A DNA stretch of 35,576 nucleotides, from the NCBI GenBank assembly GCA_900316235.1, contig ONCC01000027.1, forward strand, positions 1-35,576, given 5' to 3'. A model generated the notes under the pieces. That model was not told the origin of the DNA, did no database searches, and saw nothing but the letters and a program-made list of their open reading frames with translations. Position 1 is the first letter of the stretch; every line of letters starts with the position of its first letter. Positions 33,349-35,576 of this stretch are shown in pieces. This DNA comes from an uncultured Bacteroidales bacterium (lineage in GTDB: Bacteria; Bacteroidota; Bacteroidia; Bacteroidales; P3). The position numbers and the translations under genes were made by a program.

Positions 33349-33988
33349 CACAAGTGAAATACAGACGTTAACTGACCTCAAATTTCTTTTTAGGTCATAC
33401 GATGATAAATTCAAGCACATTGACGCTATTCTTGAAGAATCTATAGCGAAAACATTAACCAGCAAAATCAGAACACAGACTCAACATATGGAATTGCATT
33501 GTCAAAAGAGTCTACTCATTAGCTTTGGCTGTGTTCTTATTATTATGTTAGTATACAAACCATTCATTCACGGCTGGCAATCACTCTTACCTTACATTGC
33601 TATATTGTTGTCGTGTATAGCCAATACTATTGCCACCATTTTTGAATACACCAAAATCAAGCGGATTAATCAACCCGAAAATGATGTTATTACTAATTTA
33701 TTCCAATGCGATAAATATTTGTTGCTAATACATCACCACCACCTATGGTCCATGTACATTGGCATCCCGATTGTATTATTTGCCGTCCCTCAATTCTGTG
33801 CAATATTGAAAGGTTGGAATTTCTATGAAATGAGCATTTGGAAAGAGCCATATCATCTGTTTGTATTTGGCGTGGCAGTTCTTGCCGGGATAGTTGCCGA
33901 AATATGGTACTATAAAAAAACAAAAAATAACATACTCGCATTGAAAGAGAATATCACCCAATATAACGCATTACTAAACAACAAATAG
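33338..33988 (+). CDS. Four-segment membrane protein, possible anti-sigma partner
   Basis: A 216-residue protein with hydrophobic segments at about 57-73, 83-103, 136-153 and 172-191, and charged ends. The N-terminal 50 residues are cytoplasmic-looking and could bind the sigma factor encoded just upstream; the gene overlaps that gene by 11 bp. No anti-sigma domain is recognised, so the partner role is only an inference from position. The C-terminal tail (WYYKKTKNNILALKEN) is basic. AT-rich like its neighbours. Confidence 0.68.
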   Translation: MENNTSEIQTLTDLKFLFRSYDDKFKHIDAILEESIAKTLTSKIRTQTQHMELHCQKSLLISFGCVLIIMLVYKPFIHGWQSLLPYIAILLSCIANTIATIFEYTKIKRINQPENDVITNLFQCDKYLLLIHHHHLWSMYIGIPIVLFAVPQFCAILKGWNFYEMSIWKEPYHLFVFGVAVLAGIVAEIWYYKKTKNNILALKENITQYNALLNNK

Positions 33989-33998
33989 TTAAAGACAC

Positions 33999-34751
33999 AT
34001 GGAACAGTATCCTGAGAAAATCATCGTTGACCTGGATGTACAAATGCATCTTCAACACACAGATGAGGGAAGTGAAAAACATTCCACAAAAAAACTTTAT
34101 GGCCAACTCACCTCGTATCCAAACAAAGGCGACTATCATATAGAACTAGAGCCTTGTGAGGAGAATGAAAACTTTTTCTGGCCTATTATTCCTATCATCA
34201 TATTTTTCCTTTTGGACTGGCCAACTCCTGCTCGAATTTACAAAGGAAAGAGAAAAACACTCGGCATGCCAGCCCCACAAAACTTCCTCGACCTTAGCGA
34301 TGGCGAGTATTCAGCAGTTACACGACTGAACTTCTCTGAAGATGAATATGCCTTAAAGCATTGTAAAATGGAGAAAGTCGAGGACTGCCATTACAAAGCG
34401 ACCATTGACACATTGCATCGGTACAACTCTGCTATTGGGACAGGCATGGTTCAGTTACTCCCAGCCGACATTACCATGACCGACGCAGGCCCCGGTCAGA
34501 TAATAGGGCATACTATGGTAAACTGGTTGATGGATGATGGCTCTGTGTTTCGTAAACCAATGGAAATTGTTGTTGAACTTAAAGACAGAAATCACAGGCT
34601 TCCAATGACTGAAGTTTACTCATATGATTTCCCCAATGTGCAGTTTACCGATAAATCTATCATTATCGATGCGCGTGGACAAATGATTGCTGTCGACTGT
34701 CGGCCGACAGAAATCGAATTTGACAAAGAAAACCGAATATTCATAGGTTAA
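33999..34751 (+). CDS. Protein of unknown function with one membrane segment
   Basis: A 250-residue protein 10 bp after the membrane protein gene and probably in the same operon. Residues 1-55 are polar, and about 59-73 are hydrophobic (FFWPIIPIIIFFLLDW). The rest looks beta-rich (GDYHIELEPCEEN; MIAVDCRPTEIEFD). No domain is recognised. The operon therefore holds a sigma factor, a four-segment membrane protein and this protein, a stress or signal module of unknown stimulus. A terminator hairpin follows. Confidence 0.65.
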   Translation: MEQYPEKIIVDLDVQMHLQHTDEGSEKHSTKKLYGQLTSYPNKGDYHIELEPCEENENFFWPIIPIIIFFLLDWPTPARIYKGKRKTLGMPAPQNFLDLSDGEYSAVTRLNFSEDEYALKHCKMEKVEDCHYKATIDTLHRYNSAIGTGMVQLLPADITMTDAGPGQIIGHTMVNWLMDDGSVFRKPMEIVVELKDRNHRLPMTEVYSYDFPNVQFTDKSIIIDARGQMIAVDCRPTEIEFDKENRIFIG

Positions 34752-34796
34752 TAATATTGGGTGATATTCTCTTTATACCGAGATTATAAACATTCT

Positions 34797-34820
34797 AAAG
34801 CCCACTTCGTAGTGGGCTTT
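34797..34820 (+). terminator. Terminator of the sigma factor operon
   Basis: Arms AAAGCCCACT (34797-34806) and AGTGGGCTTT (34811-34820) with a TCGT loop, 45 bp after the last stop codon. Confidence 0.85.
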
Positions 34821-34907
34821 CATGGCAAGAAAAAAACAACAATGGCCTCGTTGCATATTCTTACAATACAAATCAGATATGGAACACCCGTCGCGGGTGC
34901 GAAAGTA

Positions 34908-35155
34908 CCAAATCATTTTTAGAACCGCCTAAAAAGACTCTCGCCAGCCCCAAATGATTTTGAAAACGGTTGAAAAGAGTGTCGTAAGTCCCAAATGATT
35001 TTGAAAGGGGTTAAAAAGAGTGTCGCGGGGCTGTTATGAAATCAAAAGGCGGTGAAAAGAGTGTCGCAAGGGCCAAATGAAAATAAAAACGGCTGAAAAG
35101 AGTGTTTTCGGGGCCTTTCAAATTTGAAACACGGTGAAAAGAGATTTTTCAAACC
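34908..35155. repeat. Degenerate array of six about 41-bp repeats (array 2)
   Basis: Unit starts are at 34908, 34950, 34991, 35031, 35073 and 35114, with lengths 42, 41, 40, 42, 41 and 42. Shared elements are CCAAATGATTTTGAAA or variants at the unit start and TGAAAAGAGTGTCG in the second half. It resembles array 1 (30461-30747) in unit length and in the ATTTTGAAAA element. It ends 16 bp before the ATG at 35172. There are no unique spacers. Confidence 0.87.
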
Positions 35156-35171
35156 AAAAAAATATTGAATT

Positions 35172-35576
35172 ATGGATGCAATCAAATTTTCGGACAAGGC
35201 ATTGAGCGTGTTCCCAATGGCCTTTTATTTCAGCGCCGTTGAGGCATTTGGCAGACGCATCATGGCGGCGGAGTGCGCGTTGGACCGTTTCCGCGAGATG
35301 CGCGACGAGTACGACCGGCTGTTCAAGGCGTTCGACGAGGCCTACAAGCGGACGCAGAAGAGCGAGCTGACGGCTAAGATTGCCGCCTTGGACAAGGAGC
35401 GCGACGGTTACGCCTACGTGATACAGAAGGTGGCCGAGGCGTGGGCGGCGAAGATTGAGGACGAGAGCCTGGCGGTACACGGCGTCAGGGTGGCGCAGGT
35501 GTTCCGCGACTACGGCTTCCGCACGTCGGAGGCGCTGGTGGCGGAGAACGCGAAGATTCACAATATGGAGCAGAAG
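35172..35576 (+). CDS. MDAIKF-family protein (DUF6261-like), N-terminal part
   Basis: Open from the ATG at 35172 to the window edge (135 codons, no stop). It begins MDAIKFSDKALSVFP, then MAFYFSAVEAFGRRIMAAE, and continues as a long charged helical region (LDRFREMRDEYDRLF; KIAALDKERDGYAYVIQKV), suggesting a coiled-coil or helical-bundle protein. There is no signal peptide. This fits a large Bacteroidales family of unknown function that I tentatively equate with DUF6261. Codons are GC-rich, unlike the AT-rich repeat array directly upstream. The same opening motif occurs at 30792 behind another array. Confidence 0.7.
   Translation, partial: MDAIKFSDKALSVFPMAFYFSAVEAFGRRIMAAECALDRFREMRDEYDRLFKAFDEAYKRTQKSELTAKIAALDKERDGYAYVIQKVAEAWAAKIEDESLAVHGVRVAQVFRDYGFRTSEALVAENAKIHNMEQK

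Noticed and set aside
30461..35155. CRISPR-like or transposon-end interpretation of the 41-bp arrays
   Set aside because: Units are degenerate and contiguous, without spacers. No transposase is beside either array.

Overview
The window comes from a member of the Bacteroidota, most likely the order Bacteroidales. Several upstream regions carry the Bacteroidota primary-sigma promoter (TTTG, a 19-21 bp gap, then TAnnTTTGC), Shine-Dalgarno sequences are mostly absent, and the proteins (PdxA with a GDINGVGYE start, a PIF1-like helicase with a C-terminal HRDC-like tail, the MDAIKF protein family, an HU-type fragment) have Bacteroidales character. Core genes are GC-rich. Stretches around 29.0-30.4 kb, 30.8-31.6 kb and 32.7-34.8 kb are clearly AT-richer and look acquired.

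Layout. 0-2.35 kb: the start of a secreted protein gene (minus), a D-2-hydroxyacid dehydrogenase, and a RAYT (REP-associated Y1 transposase) enclosed by its palindromic REP sequences, including seven tandem 32-bp half-units. 2.35-4.4 kb: dnaA and a flavin reductase gene overlapping as ATGA on the minus strand. 4.4-5.2 kb: an AT-rich gap with DnaA-box-like sites, a candidate origin. 5.2-18.9 kb: eleven co-directional plus-strand genes: lpdA, an unknown gene, an M23 peptidase, ispH, recF, a DUF721/DciA-like gene, an ABC exporter, an M17 aminopeptidase, pdxA, polA and a secreted protein, many separated by 0-30 bp or overlapping by 4 bp. 18.9-26.7 kb: minus-strand hutH, a zinc-ribbon coiled-coil protein, a Nif3-like protein, an M13 lipoprotein peptidase and a PIF1-like helicase. 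26.8-28.0 kb (plus): an AlaX-like tRNA-editing protein and a zinc macrodomain hydrolase, followed by a convergent CAT-like acetyltransferase.

29.0 kb to the end is an accessory region. It holds an AT-rich lipoprotein/membrane protein pair, an HU-like gene fragment, a degenerate array of about 41-bp repeats ending at a gene start encoding MEAIKF, a nucleotidyltransferase-HEPN pair joined in frame to that start, the 3' half of groEL, an ECF sigma factor operon, and a second array of about 41-bp repeats ending at a gene start encoding MDAIKF (DUF6261-like), which runs off the window.

The most unusual signals are: (1) two independent arrays of about 41-bp repeats, each ending 16-44 bp before a start codon of the same protein family, with one gene decapitated and replaced by a toxin-antitoxin-like pair; (2) the RAYT with its own REP array; (3) the half groEL at a composition break, which may be a real rearrangement or an assembly join; and (4) several families of small repeats, including a shared 24-25-bp palindrome, heptamer tandem arrays, and Asn/Gln nonamer inserts inside two conserved enzymes.
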